A stretch of 64,000 bases of DNA from Saturnia japonica (Eukaryota > Arthropoda > Insecta > Lepidoptera > Saturniidae): assembly GCA_033032175.1 (NCBI GenBank), contig CM065312.1, forward strand, positions 2,604,001-2,668,000, in the 5' to 3' direction. Below are positions 22,625 through 35,395 of this stretch, piece after piece. How positions within the stretch are numbered: the first letter of the stretch is position 1; the number at the start of each line of letters is the position of its first letter. The translations under genes were made by a program, and so were the position numbers. The notes below the pieces were generated by a model, which was not told where the DNA came from, ran no database searches, and saw nothing but the letters and a program-made list of their open reading frames with translations.

Positions 22625-22950
22625 TGATAATATAATAATGTCAGCCTCTAAGTATTCCACTTCTGGGCAAAGGCCTCTTCCCAAGGGAAGATAGGGCTTA
22701 ATCACCCACCAGCTCACGACGTATTGGCGATTTCAAACGTCGAAAAATCTACAATTCTGTATTTTTCGCACATACAGTGGTACTACAACAACATTTCTCA
22801 AGCGTTCAGGTTTCCTCACGATGTTTTCCTTCACCGTCAGCCGATAGTGTTAACAATTGAAATGAGTAAATGTACGCGAATTCCGAAAAATTCGTTGGTA
22901 CTTGCCGGGATTCATAACTGCGGACAACGAATCGATATTCCACCGGTATA
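22625..22950 (-). mobile_element. SINE-like repeat with tRNA-like B-box on the minus strand
   Basis: CCACTTCTGGGCAAAGGCCT opens the plus strand and TTTCCTCACGATGTTTTCCT lies mid-way. ACTTGCCGGGATTCATAAC near 22900 is a decayed reverse B-box (normally GGGATTCGAACCC). It lies just 67 bases from the mariner at 23017. Confidence 0.6.
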
Positions 22951-23016
22951 AACAACTCGACCACCAAAAACGTGTAAAATACTTGTAAGCTTTGAGAGAG
23001 TTTATCTGTAATAATA

Positions 23017-24231
23017 GGTCGGGGAAAAAGTGTTTTCGCATAACGTGGGTATAAACTTGTTATAAAATTTCTTTGACTATACTATTTGTATCTGGCTGGT
23101 TTTGGGAACATAAAAAATAAAAAAAGTTGTTTCCCGCTATTTTTCTTTTTGTAAAAATGAGTGAATCTAATGAAGAAATTCGATACATTTTAAAATATTA
23201 TTACAAAAAAGGCAAAAATGCAACTCAAGCAGCGAAAAAAATTGTGATGTTTATGGACCTAATGCAGTGTCAGTAAGAGTAGCACAAAGTTGGTTCAAAC
23301 GTTTTCAGTCCGGAAATTTTGATGTTAAAAATGCACCTCGCTCTGGTCGTCTTGTTACGAATAAATGGACGCTATTTTTTAAAAAGTGGAGCAAGATCGT
23401 CATATAAGTAGAAATTGACCACAAAACAGTTTTAACCCTTTTGAAGAAAGCTGGCTATGCCAAAAAGCTCGATATTTGGTTGCCACACGAGCTCACTGAA
23501 AGAAACCTAATGAACCGTGTAATCATTTGCAATTCATTATTGAGACGTAATGAAAACGAGCCGTTTTTGAAGAGATTAATAACTGGTGATGAAAAGTGGA
23601 TCACGTATGACAAGAACGTGCAAAAAACGTCGTGGTCGTAGGTCGGCCAGGCTTCACAGACTGTGGCTAGCCACAGGTCTAGACCTGGGCTAACTCGAAA
23701 TAAGGTGATGCTGTGTGTAGGTGGGACTGGAAGGGCATTGTTCATTATGAGCTTTTACCGCCCGGCAAAACCATCGATTCAGATCTCTACTGCTAACAAC
23801 TGATGAGATTAAAGAAAGCATTTGAGAGAAAGCGGCCGGAATTGATCAACAGGAATGGAGTGGTCTTTCATCACAATAACGCTATACCATACACATCTTT
23901 AGCCACTCAGCAAAAATTAAGAGTGTCTGGGAGATGCTAGTGCATTCACCGTATAGCCCTGACCTTGCACCTTCAGTTTTTCACCTGTTTCGATTTGTTC
24001 AGATTGTTTAGATTCCGTAAGGTTAACATTAAGAGAGAACTGCCAAAACTATTTGTCGCGTTTTTTTGATCAGAAGTCCCAAAATTTCTACAGCAACGGG
24101 GGCATGTCTCTACCTACAAAATAGCAGAATATCATCAAAACAAATCGGTACATATATACTGTAAATAAACTTTGAAAAAAAAAAATGTCTTCAGTTTTAT
24201 ATAAAAATGCAAAGAAACTTTTTCAATTATC
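23017..24231 (+). mobile_element. Inactive full-length mariner element
   Basis: The left terminal repeat GGTCGGGGAAAAAGTG follows TA at 23015-23016. The right end is a decayed complement (AAGAAACTTTTTC) at about 24220, followed by TA. The transposase starts at ATG 23157 (MSESNEEIRYILKYYYKKGK), with helix-turn-helix residues VAQSWFKRFQSGNF in a shifted frame, and later WLPHELTERNLMNR and the first catalytic Asp in TGDEKWI. Of the D,D34D triad, the second Asp is Asn (HHNNAIPYTSLA) and the third is Val (LAPSVFHLF). Several frameshifts and stops are present. By sequence style it belongs near the cecropia subfamily. The copy at 60812 is a deleted relative. Confidence 0.9.
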
Positions 24232-24354
24232 TAATATATAACAACGTTGACGCCGTATTCAAGAAAATGCATTTCATTTCGTTCAATAAATAACCATTGA
24301 TGTAAATTACTGTGTATTTTTTTAATCATTATTTTTTTAGCACTATGGCCACAA

Positions 24355-24640
24355 TCTCACCTGATCGTAATTGAGGATGTGACCCAAGATGGTAGCACGT
24401 TAAGCCTTGTGGAAGACTGGCCCTCAAGTGCAGCTGTCAGAACACACCTATAGGTGCTTGGTGACAGATTTTCAGCTTGAGGGTGGTAGCCAGCTAGGCG
24501 GTCATCAGAAAAAGCCCTACCACCATACAATGGTTTCATCACGATGTTTTCCTTCACCGAAAGCTTAAGTGCATTGTAGGGATCCGAACTCTCATCGTTC
24601 GTCGCAATATCCGTACATGCTACAAACTGAGCCATCATTG
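24355..24640 (-). mobile_element. tRNA-derived SINE (S1), near full-length minus copy
   Basis: The minus strand runs from ATGGCTCAGTTTGTAGCATG through a decayed B-box (GAGTTCGGATCCC), GAAGGAAAACATCGTGATG and GACCGCCTAGCTGGCTACC to the tail GTGAGATTGTGGCC. The 93-codon minus frame here is just the SINE read through. It is the best S1 reference in the window. Confidence 0.8.
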
Positions 24641-27387
24641 CTTCAATGAATCAATGTTCAATTTACCTTCGAGCTTGTATTTGAACTTAAGGTAACTGAT
24701 ATATTTCTTATTTTCTTACAAAGTATACCTCAGTATATCTGTCTCGTTTACTCGTTACTAGAATTAACTTAATGCGAGTCACTAACATTAGGTCGTTAAT
24801 TTTGTGTGAGAATTTCTTCTTCTTCATTCTATTGAATCGAGTCATTTCAATGCACTGATGCACTGAACTTGATGCCCTATGACGGCATAGCTAACGTAGC
24901 TGCTGGAATTTCCCCTAACTTTACAGGCAGCTCTCTGTGATGTCGGAACTGACGTATTACCTTTGTGTTACCGTCTGTCTATTAAAAATATTCAGGCACG
25001 TGAATTTCTGTGAACGCGAACTGGTCTCAGTGAAGCTGGTATGTGAGTGAACAATTTTAAATAGCTCGTAGAGAAGTTATTTGTCAAAGGGACTGAGTTT
25101 TTATGCACAATTGTTGAACTTTTAAATTGTTGAAGTTTACAGTTTTTTTAACATTATTGTGTTTGTTCACGTGTTTCTATTTTGTTTTCTAGGCGTTGTG
25201 GTTCAAATGATATGGAGCAATGACAAGCTTAAGTAACTGTGTACAGTCGCGAAGATGTTTTCGATTTGATACAATTAAGATTTGCGACTGTACTCCGCAG
25301 AATAATGAATGATAAAATTATTGGTTTACGATATCGCCGATCATGAAATATTAGGTAAAAATATAATATAAATAAACTTAAAGTCATGGTAAATACACAA
25401 AACATGGTAGAAAACTATACACAATGATACGAAATTACAAATAAATAGAATAAAATAATAGGTTACAGAAAAATAAAGAAGTCAGCTATATCAGCATATA
25501 AGTTGTCTAGTGGCTTTCTTTCATTGTAATATTTTAGGCCGGCATAACGACGGCGACCGTTCAGAAGTTTTCGTCTTAAAACAATAATCTTTGCGCATCT
25601 ATTGAAGTGTAAACTTTCTCTGTCAATATAAAATACAATATATTATATATGATATTTTCATGTCAGTCTTGAAAACTTAAACCATTAATTACCTGAAAAT
25701 GACCCTGGCAGCTCCAATATTAGAATACAATATACAAATGAAATATTAATATTGTAAGCTTTATCAATTTAAACCTCAGTGCAATCCAATCGAGTAGAAT
25801 GCAACCCACCGTTGCCTTTATTGTATTAAATTACAATATTGTAGAAGCCTTTTGTTGGACAATGTACTGGTCGATATCGCCGCCATTGTACGTCGGTTTG
25901 ATTTTATTTTGTGACGAAAGCCACTGCACCACGGTTTTTTCTTTGTTCTCTCTCATCAGTGATTACTTTTTTAAATTCAATTTGTTTCTAACGTGTTTTG
26001 ATACTAATTTATTTATATAAATTTTTTTTTTCTATTCCTTACTTTACCTATAGAAAAATATAAAATCTAATTGAATAATATATATACAAATTACAAACTT
26101 GGCAACTACGGGTTTTATACAAGTTAGTTTTGGCAACCGTAATGTTTAATACTCAATGTAGTTAGAATAGTAGCATTAAATAGTAAATTACCAAAGGCTT
26201 AAATAAAGTTTGTATAATTATTTTTATGTAACATATATTATAAAGTTTACTCTTTATTACCCATGAAGGGAGTAGGTAAGTACTATTGTACAATGCACCC
26301 GCATATTGCGTTTGTTGAATTGTCTCGTATATTTTATTGTATTGCGATGTATTCGTCAATAAAGCCGCCACAGTGCGCCCGTGTGTAATTCCATTTTGCG
26401 ACAAAGGCTGGGCGCTTTTTTATTCACTTTTGCATTGTCAGCGCTCAGAATATAGTAGGTAAGTTTTATACGGGATTCACGGATATCAAAGAGATTTAAA
26501 AAGAATATTAAGCGACGAAAGCGTATGAAAGGCATGAAGTTAAAAATAATACGAGTTAAAGTTAAAAATACTACCACCTAAACTAAGGTCAGCTTTAGGA
26601 GATTCAAAGGTTTTTACTACTCTATACATTATTTTTTAGTAATATCATCACGTAACTTATTATTTATATATAGAAATTAATAACATCTTGGCTACTTAAA
26701 AATAATTACGATAAACCGAGCTATTAATCTATCTATCTAAGTGGCTTCTGATTACAGCATTATGTACTCTCATTCATACACACACACGCACATTTTTACA
26801 ACACCTACAAATCCATACATACTCATACTCAAAGACATATTCACTGAAACGCAGAAATTTGTATTTAGGTAATGTTTCACTATCTGAAAATATCTTGATA
26901 AGCGTTTCTGTTTCTTTCAAGACACCAAGCAAAGCTCGATCGCCTATACATTGCACGTATTGTAAATGGAGCCACTTTATTCTCTAACGACGCAGGTTAA
27001 GTCCAGTATAATTGTAAACTTTGGTAAATGAGGATATTTTACTTATTTATTTTTAATCATCTGTGTTATTTTAACATCTTATCTGATGTTCGGATTTATT
27101 GAGGATGTTCTACAAGCATATTAAATGTCAACATTAATCTTACTGAATATAGTGGAATAAAAAGGCGGCTTACTAAATTAAAAAAAAATATCGAATACAG
27201 ATTCCAATTTTAAAAAGTCCTATACCTAACTCTTAGTATCTTTGTAGGATTCAGATTCACTTACATTGATTCGGTTCTCTTGTGCATTAACACCGAATCA
27301 TCATCGCTTTAAAAGTACATTAATAAAAATAAAATTTCTGATTCGTCAACCGGGTTTCTTAAACACGTTAACAAAGAAGTAAATAAT
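24641..27387. other. Long AT-rich stretch without recognised genes
   Basis: It contains a 10-bp perfect hairpin at 25241-25293, a small repeat C trace near 25535, and two loosely similar GC-richer tracts at 25840-25940 and 26360-26430. The small frames here have no family. Confidence 0.4.
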
Positions 27388-27440
27388 TATTAACCGACTT
27401 CAAAAAAAGGAGGAGGTTATCATTTTTACTCTCCATTTCA
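27388..27440 (+). repeat. Head of the GGAGGTT repeat
   Basis: ACCGACTTCAAAAAAAGGAG, then GAGGTTATCA, is the familiar start of this family. The rest of this copy is diverged. Confidence 0.55.
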
Positions 27441-27784
27441 TAGATAATATTTAAACAAAACAATTCCCTTAAAGTATACATACGTACATAGTGTGATATT
27501 TTTGAAACATGTCACGGTCCGGGAGCTATTTGCATGAGAATGGTCTTTGTTTACATTTTGAAACGGCCCTTAAACCCAACACAGTTGCTATACACTTCCA
27601 TGATAACGTTTCACAAACAGAAACATACATAGGTCCTATTTTTATAGTAAAGTAGCAGAATTATAATTTAACTATAAATAGTTTCTGTTTTAGTATTTAG
27701 TTACATTAAATATAGTTACCGTAGTTTCAGATATCTGAGTGAGAAAAAGTTACAAAATTATTTCATTTTAAGTTTTAGTTTTAA
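27441..27784. other. Non-coding DNA
   Basis: Nothing was recognised. Confidence 0.4.
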
Positions 27785-27905
27785 TTATTAGCCCGAACGA
27801 AGCTTTCTATCTGTGAAAGATTTTTAAAAATCGATTAAGTGGTTTAAGTTATTATACCTCGCACAAATATATTCAAAACTTCACCTCTTTATCATATAGT
27901 ACTGC
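27785..27905 (-). mobile_element. Helitron-like fragment, 5' part
   Basis: GAAAGATTTTTAAAAATCG and ACTTCACCTCTTTATCATAT resemble the 5' portion of this element group read from the other strand. The CTAG end is absent. Confidence 0.35.
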
Positions 27906-28339
27906 AGACGATTATGAGCCTCCGATTAAAAACAAAACAAAATAGGAAGATAATATTCTTTAATTTTTTCTGTAGGTATTCAAAGTTGGAAATGTTTCGA
28001 AATAAGTCAGTTCTATAAATAAAATGGCAGCAGGCAAACGGCGTGATATTTTAAGTGGCTAGTGACAGACAGCCTCGTGTGTTTTGCATAAAGCTTGCGT
28101 GTGAACGAAAAGCGTCACCCGCACAACTTGTCACGACGACTGTATCCTGTATTATAATATTTACTTTGTACAGGTACAAGTATATCACATTTTAATTTCA
28201 TAGTCTCGGAAACGCGACATAATTTGAATTGATATCGCATTTACATATAATTTTTTTACGGATTTCTACCATCTACCTACTGTAGACTTTCAATAATTAA
28301 TTATAGTTGAGTTAATTTAAACAATAACCTGGAAAACAC
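27906..28339. other. Non-coding DNA
   Basis: Nothing was recognised. Confidence 0.4.
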
Positions 28340-28560
28340 GAAACGGTGAAGTTTCGTAGCAGTCTACGTTGTTTTGGCTACGGTTTTAGAAGCTGTAGCA
28401 GTTTTACTACGCTTCGTAGTCGCGTAGTGTGGATGCCTACGCAAGCTGTTTTGTTGTAGCGCAAATATACGAAATCTCGTGTCGCATGGAAATTTTTACG
28501 AGTTATATTCTAGATTATTTATTATATTATATTTCGTTAATTTGCTACGGGGTCGTAGAT
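28340..28560. repeat. CTACG/CGTAG-rich patch
   Basis: CTACG or its complement occurs nine times (28355, 28364, 28378, 28407, 28415, 28423, 28437, 28545, 28554). Some pairs are facing, such as CGTAGCAGTCTACG. Such subterminal motifs are typical of cut-and-paste elements, but no terminal repeats could be fixed. Confidence 0.45.
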
Positions 28561-28674
28561 TATTTAAAAAAAGAGCTTAATTGAATGGTCACATTATAAT
28601 TTAAAAAAAAATTGTGATTGTGTTGTGTGGGACGCTCTACAGAAGTGATAACTTAAACGAATAAAAAAAAAACT

Positions 28675-28760
28675 AAAGAGAGAAAGAGAAGCCGGTGAGG
28701 ATTCGAACCTAGGAATTCGGCCATAGAAGGCTACGAGCGTATTGTTAAGATTGACTGAAA
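28675..28760 (-). repeat. tRNA-like fragment, probably SINE-derived
   Basis: The minus strand holds a perfect B-box GGTTCGAATCC (28699-28709) in a tRNA-arm-like context (CCTAGGTTCGAATCCTCACC). I could not fold a full cloverleaf or find a good A-box, so this is not called a tRNA gene. A weaker similar trace lies at 33507-33560. Confidence 0.4.
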
Positions 28761-30714
28761 CTATGTACTATTAATGGCACCGTAACGCTACGTTATCCTC
28801 CCATAAGATGTTATCACTTCAATAAATAAATGCAATGATATAGCAACATTTATAATGTGTGTAACCTTTTGTAAGTTTTATAATATTATCACTAGATCTT
28901 CTTACAATGATTTTAAAACATAAGCGCTGATGAAAGAATATGTAATACGTAACATAAATTTTCAATGTAAATTAATAGCTATCGAGTTTTATAATGTTTA
29001 AATTTACTGAAAATATTTTCATTTGTAACTTGTATGTACATTACTATCATGCTAAAAAACCGAATAATATTTAGTAGATAATTGAATTTTTCATTTACTG
29101 TACTTATTATTTAACCGAATTAGAGTTTGTACGAACTAGAAATATATGACAAAGTTTAAAAAATAATTCAATAATTTAGCATAGGCTATTATTATCTCCT
29201 ATTTATTGTAAAATTGTAATAAACAAACTATCCAAATTGGAATTAAATAATATCGCCAAATTGAAAACCAACTCGATATTCAGAATCGGTCGACTTAGTG
29301 TTTCGGCAACGGTCATTCGGAAATAACTTTCCTGATACAATTATTTATTAATGGCATCCCTGTGAAAAAGATTTGTTCGGATGATCAGTGATAAATTATT
29401 GTCGAACACGATTCGCTTTTTGGGAAGACATAAAATATTTATTCGGTAGAGACTACCGGCCTGAAAGTTTAAATTGATTGAGGCTTAGTTCTTTCTCGAG
29501 CGAATCCGTTGGGTTTCCTTTAATTGTAAATTTATAATGTATAGAAATTGAGAATGTAACAAGAAAATGGATTTAAATTGACAATATGTAAACATCTATA
29601 GGTATAGAACCCTATTAGGGTCTAGATTAAAATTATATAGAAAAAGGTAAGCGTACGCATCCTAAATAAATTGAAAATGTAGTATCAATTTGATTTATTT
29701 TAACAACAAAAAAAATCTAATGTTAAAAAATTTTGTACACTTATGTAACAACTTATGGCATAAGAAAACAAAAATAACTCCAAAAATATTATCCCCGTGA
29801 TAACTAGATGATGAATTTGATTTAATTAAAATAATACACTGTTAAATTATTTTTAACCATTAAAAAAGAAGTCGTCTTATTTCACATTATTACCATTGAT
29901 GGTTTGCTTCATCATGACGCACTTCGGTCACATGATGGGCGCGCAGTATAATTTCAAAAATTATTTCATACATTTGTAGTAGAAAGGGGCATGAAATACA
30001 CCTTATGATAAGCTCTTATAAGCAATCATAAATAGAAGGGCAATCCTTACTGAGGTAAGTCAGAGATAGATCGCTACCCCTGAGGGCTAAATTAAAACGG
30101 CTTGAGTGACGGCGTTTTATTAACCGTATCCTTCAAACTCGAACATGTAGACTTTGAACCTATTCGTTTACAAACGGACGCATTATAAAATAGGCAATAA
30201 TTAATAATAAAATCGAGAATCTAAGAAAAATATTCTTTTGTGTAAAAAATGTCTGATTATATGAAAGAGTCGTCGAGAAAAAAAAACTGAAAATAAGACG
30301 CTACGAATACGCAACAGTAGCAAAAGTATAATAATATACAAAACGTTTTTATCTTTGTAGAACGGAGTTAACAGACGCCGATGAAATGTTTATTGTAACT
30401 AAGAATTGTAAAAAATAAAATTTATTATGAGTAACGTTTTCTCCTAATAAATATAAGGGGGCTATAACAAAGTTCTATCTCATAACCGCTGGTACAGAAC
30501 ACTAAATGCTTATTTCATATTTTACTACACAACTTTCAGTGGAAACTGCGCGGGCTATGATTGCGACTTGACCTCTTTACTTAGGGTTGTCACTTATTTC
30601 ACGTGAATTTTAATAGTAATTGATCAACGTTTTAGTATGTAAAACGAACATATTAAAAATCCATACAATAATATATACAGCTCAAGAGAAAATACCAGTC
30701 ATATTTAAAAAAAT
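28761..30714. other. AT-rich non-coding DNA
   Basis: No gene or familiar repeat was recognised. Confidence 0.4.
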
Positions 30715-30931
30715 GTTTACCATTTTATAGCCTATTTATTGAGAAGGGTAAATAAGGTAAAGGTAAGGAGCGAAGCACTAACCATGTATGTCAAGCAATA
30801 TGTAAAGTTATATGCAAGTATGGGAAGTAAGAACAATGATAGACTGACTACACGGGTGCGTTCGCCGCTGCGGCGTGAAGTGTTCGTGGAATAATAAATT
30901 TAACAAGGGTGAAGTCGTGGAGCACAACTAT
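30715..30931 (+). mobile_element. Helitron-like element, plus copy
   Basis: GGAGCGAAGCACTAACCATG, CGGGTGCGTTCGCCGCTGCG and TAAATTTAACAAGGGTGAAG lead to a mutated end (CTAT|T in place of CTAG|T). The order is the reverse complement of the copies at 20401 and 35709. Confidence 0.6.
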
Positions 30932-32680
30932 TTATTAATAAAATAAAGCGCTCTTATAATAAAAATCGTTTTTCAAAGTTAGCATATGTTATCGGATACT
31001 TGGAACGAATAATAAGTATGGAAACAATTTCAAATGACAACAACCACTACCGTTACTAACTGTCTAACCGCGGTCGCTACCATTTTGTAATTCTACTGTA
31101 TTTATCTCAAAACAATGCAGTCTTATTTATGAACTAACTTTAAAAAACTCTTAGGCTTCGTATACACTTGACGGGGTTGCAGTTATTTATAAACAATAGT
31201 ACATCAAGTGGGTCGCCATTCTGTCGGTTACCATATGGCGAATAAAAATCATTGTTGTACCCGACAACCCTAAATCAAAACCTGGTATTTCGTATGTAAT
31301 TTGTCTTTATACTTATTTGTCCAGTGGGTACCGTAGTGTCGTAAGGTTATAAATGCCATCGTTACTCTGATTGCTGTCTTGTATCCATCCCCATATCTCT
31401 TAGTTACGATCCGTTCCAAACTTTTTACTCTTGTTCCTCATCCGAACGAAGTTATGGACCGAAACGTTTGTCGGATTGAAAAAGTCGTAACAAGTTAATC
31501 TTTTTTACTCGTTTATTCTTTTTTTACATATGTATGTATAACGCATTCGCAAAATATTTGCTAGAAGTTGTTTGTTGCGGGTAATTTTTCTTTATGTTTC
31601 TTGTGAATTTTTCTTTTGTCTTGAGAATTTGTGGGAAGATTTTCATTATGTAACGTAGATGAAATGGACTTAGTGGTCGTATTTCATAATATTTTAAGCA
31701 GTTAGTATTAAAAAGATTTTGTGAATTATGTGTATATAAAATAAGCAAAGAAAAACCAGTTCAGTACAATTTACTCCAGATCTTGTGAACAGGTTTTCTT
31801 TGTGTGGGCTGGAAACACAAGTTGTCTTTAGTTTTGTCTATCTATGCAACTTCGCATTTATCGCGCGGTCAGCTATTAGCTTCTTTTGTTCTTGCTTCAA
31901 GCGACGCGTGCGCCGCCTTAATTTGTTGAGAGGTTATGTTTTTTTGATCGGATCACGATGTAAATTGTACATTGCCTTGTTAATTATTGTCAGTTGATTG
32001 AATACGCATTTGTTTGGCTATGGGACAAGATATGTTCTTCTTATAATATGGCCAGTCGTGATTGTCTTCAAAGTTAATGTGCCGTTTTGAGAAACGCGTA
32101 CCTCCGTTTGATAACTTGAAGAAAACCTCTAGTAATTGTTACTTTGAACAGTGTTAAACCTTAAGCTGTGGATATATTTTCCCTATTACGGCCGTTGTTA
32201 TGGTGTGTAAACTTGTAATCTCGCCACGAGACGAATTGGTGTGAGAAGCCGGTGGACCTGACTTAACCTTTCCGACCATTTCCTTAACGGATACCGATGA
32301 ATTGTGGAGTTTCTTCAGTTAGCGTAGACAGTGGACTAGTAGACTCTGTCAGTGGTTAGTTTATTTATATAAATATAAAGTTTAGAAAATTTAGCCCTGC
32401 GAATTGCAGGTTAGTGTATGTCATAACACACTCCATTGAGGGTTCAAATGAGAATTCTTCCACTGCGTTTAAATACTAATCCTTGAACACTTGATATAGA
32501 GGACATAACAGTAGCTATTGATGAGCTTTTTGTTAGCAATAAAGAAAGACAAACATCTTAGTATTTCATGGATTCACCGTGCGGGTGCCGGGTCCATCGT
32601 GTTGCAGACAAAGGGAATACGAGCAGTCCCCGGGAATTGCGACCCAGGTGTAGGTTTAAGGGACCTCCTTATGCTGCACA
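30932..32680. other. Non-coding DNA
   Basis: Short frames at 31524-31997 and 32518-32721 have no family; the last overlaps the antisense of the LINE remnant at 32681. GC-richer tracts near 31200 and 32200-32350 were not identified. Confidence 0.35.
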
Positions 32681-32860
32681 TCAGCGCTCACCTTGACTGC
32701 CCGCGATACCCTCCCTGCTAAGCCAGATTTGGTAAGACCCTGTTAATGCTGCTTTAGATACCCGGTCCAAAATAGAACTTACTGCAGTTCTCGACAGGCC
32801 GAGGTCTTTTAACAAGTTATAGAGAGATTTCGCTGGAATACCTCTCGCTCCCACTTCCAC
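32681..32860 (-). pseudogene. C-terminal fragment of a non-LTR retrotransposon polyprotein
   Basis: The minus strand reads VEVGARGIPAKSLYNLLKDL, then GLSRTAVSSILDRVSKAALT and GSYQIWLSRE, and stops at 32681. This C-terminal block is one I know from insect non-LTR retrotransposon proteins. The 59-codon stretch is still open, though a stop lies two codons upstream of the Val, so the element is broken there. The upstream catalytic domain was not found. The clade was not assigned. Confidence 0.6.
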
Positions 32861-33985
32861 AGTTCTTTAAAACAGTTCAAAAAGTTTCAGCAATTATTAT
32901 GGTAAAATATCGACCAATGGGCGTACAGCCGTATATTATATTAATACTTGAAAATCATATTTTATATTCCTGTTTAAGCAAATGGCGCTGACGGAGGAGT
33001 GTGGGATTTGGCATAGTTGAATTTATATGGAGAAAAAATGGGAAAAGCTATAATTTATATATGTACTTATAATACACGTTAAAGTATGTTTAATAAAAGA
33101 AAACATTCATTATTTACATTTACACGGGCAATGTACACAGAGTACAGAATATCGCCAAAGAATTTGTATTCTGAAAATATTGCCAAATTATTACTGAATG
33201 AGTAAAATTTCTGTCACTTCTGTGTTGCTAAAAATACCTCAGTAATGTAAAAACGAAAATTTGACGAACTACGGTCGAATTTCAACCAATATTATATGTT
33301 AAACCATAAAATTAAATAATGTTGTAATTATCTCTTTAAAAATCTTAAACCCATATAATGACATTGTAATCACAATATACATATTTGTATTTACAATAAT
33401 TTAATTGCTCGAAAAAAATTAAATACTATAAAATTGTATTGTGTACGCAAGAAATATACAATTGAAAATCCTCTTTTGATGTTTCATAATTACAAAAGTA
33501 GCAAAGAATTTCACTGCGAATTTGAACCCTAGTCTCTAGTTTTAAATTCAAGGTTATCGCCGACCGTGCCAACAATCCCACGGATAAAAACGATTGTCCA
33601 CGGCATTATCATACCGAGTGCTCCCAATTTTGGGCTTGATGACTTTTTTACGAGTTACAGTCTCGTACGTAATTTACGATGTCGTAAACTGATCCCGCGG
33701 TCGGGGTACGGAGTACGGGGTTCGTACCTTTGATAACAATGTACAAGATATCTTAGCGAATTGGTCGCTGGAAAGCTTTGTTAATTTATTTTATCTAGTT
33801 AAGTATATGGTGAGTAATATTTCTGACTGTCCGTTGTTCTGAAAGGATCGTAAATGCCCTGAACACTTTGTTAATGGAGAAAGAAAACAAACAATAAGAT
33901 AAAAAAGAGATCACATGTTATAATTTATATCATAATGGAACCTTTTCTGGAAACTCTTTGTCATCATTGGCATTTGACCATATTT
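32861..33985. other. Non-coding DNA
   Basis: A tRNA-like trace lies at 33507-33560 (GCGAATTTGAACCC). Nothing else was recognised. Confidence 0.35.
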
Positions 33986-33989
33986 TTTT

Positions 33990-34425
33990 TTTGGTGACTC
34001 ACCAAACCGATACGGCGGCGACAGCTACGGTCACATTTGCTGCAGATAAACAAATTATGTGTATGTCCAGGATTTGCATACCGTTCATGCCTTGAGATCC
34101 GCTTCTCAGATAGTATTTTAAACCATTACTGACAGCCTTTTTCTACACGTCGCGATCTTCAGCTAGTTTTTGCCAGCAACGATAGTCTATGGAAAAGTCG
34201 TCCATATCCCGTTTCTCGGTGCCTTTAAATCTCAGGTAAGGTCTACTAAGCCTTTTTGCATGTGTAATCTCCCCAAAGAGAATCTTCCTTGGTAAACGTG
34301 AAGGATTCAGTAAATGTAGGTCTCCTAACAACCGCAAATGCTTTCTGGCAGGTGTTTATTGTCCCGTACTCTTGCATGAAACTTCCCAAACATCGCGGCT
34401 GCTTTGCCGATACGAGAAACTCTCA
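33990..34425 (-). pseudogene. Remnant of a second non-LTR retrotransposon, 3' coding end
   Basis: On the minus strand one reads RIGKAAAMFGKFHARVRDNK, then after a deletion RLLGDLHLL and PRKILFGEITHAKRLSRPYL, RFKGTEKRDMDDFSID and WQKLAEDRDV. After a stop comes a zinc-finger-like end (CSKCDRSCRRRIGLVSH). That order is the familiar end of a LINE protein type with a G-K-P-LR-KD-KRD motif and a terminal C-x2-C...H finger. The segment between the first two blocks is missing, so the copy is dead. Confidence 0.7.
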
Positions 34426-35204
34426 ATAATTAAAAAGTATTATTATGACAAAACAAGACGTAAAAATGGTTAAAATAAAACTATGAAATATTACCAATTT
34501 GTGTAATAATACCACATATATAAGTTTGTTTTTTTATATATAGAATGGACCTGCATTTAACAGAACGTTAGGGGGTTAACGTGATTAAATCAACTCAAAA
34601 CAACATGCATTTATATCCAAAGTCAATCCAAGATAGGTCGCATTCTCCTGCTTGAGAGCTGATATGGAACATTTCCAGACGGAACCACTATAGAGCAAGA
34701 TACCTCTTCACAGCAAATATAAATATGGCTATGTTAATTCCACAGTATAACCTTACAGAGATTTTGCAACCAGTTTTATCTGTATTACTTGTCAACTATA
34801 TAAAAAATTAATCAAATCAAATAATCAAGCTAAAATCTCAACTATAACAGTCTCTTGCACACACAAATCCTGCACTCTAACCACAATTCTCCTTACAAGA
34901 ACACATTACAAATTTAATTGCTTCCCTATGTCTTCGTCGTCTCCTTAAAATATAGAGGCACTTTAATTAAGCACGCTCAAAGACGTAAAACCGTTGAAAC
35001 CCACCCACCAAACTATACTGTGAGATGGTAACACTGCAACTGAACGTATATAGACCGCATATAAGACCGTTTTAAGCATTACTAAACTTACGGCTGTTTG
35101 GTATATCAAACGATACACTACCCGAGACGTTGCGGATTATTGCATGCAACGAATTTACGTTGAAGTGTCAAATTAGTCGCTTTATTTGTAAAGGTTAGTG
35201 TTTT
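34426..35204. other. AT-rich non-coding DNA
   Basis: Nothing was recognised. Confidence 0.4.
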
Positions 35205-35395
35205 TTAGCCCCCGACTCAATAAGAGGAGTGTTATAAACGCGTGTATCTATCAGTGTGTCTGTCTGTCTGTGGCATCGTAGCTCACAAACGGCTGAATCG
35301 ATTTTGATTTAGTTTTATTTTGTTTGATAATTCCGAAAAGGAAATCTGTTCAGCCGTTTGAAGATTATCAGCTCTTTTATATTTAATAAATAGAT
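35205..35395 (+). repeat. Interspersed repeat (CCCCGACTCAATAAGAGG type)
   Basis: It runs from CCCCGACTCAATAAGAGGAG through GTCTGTCTGTCTGTGGCATC and CGGCTGAATCGATTTTGATT to TTCAGCCGTTTGAAG. This is a widespread insect repeat pattern I recognise but cannot name. Confidence 0.55.

Noticed and set aside
24357..24638. 93-codon minus frame
   Set aside because: It is the S1 SINE read through; the same sequence recurs at 5535 and 39245 without the frame.
28675..28760. tRNA gene on the minus strand
   Set aside because: The B-box is perfect, but no convincing acceptor stem or A-box was found.
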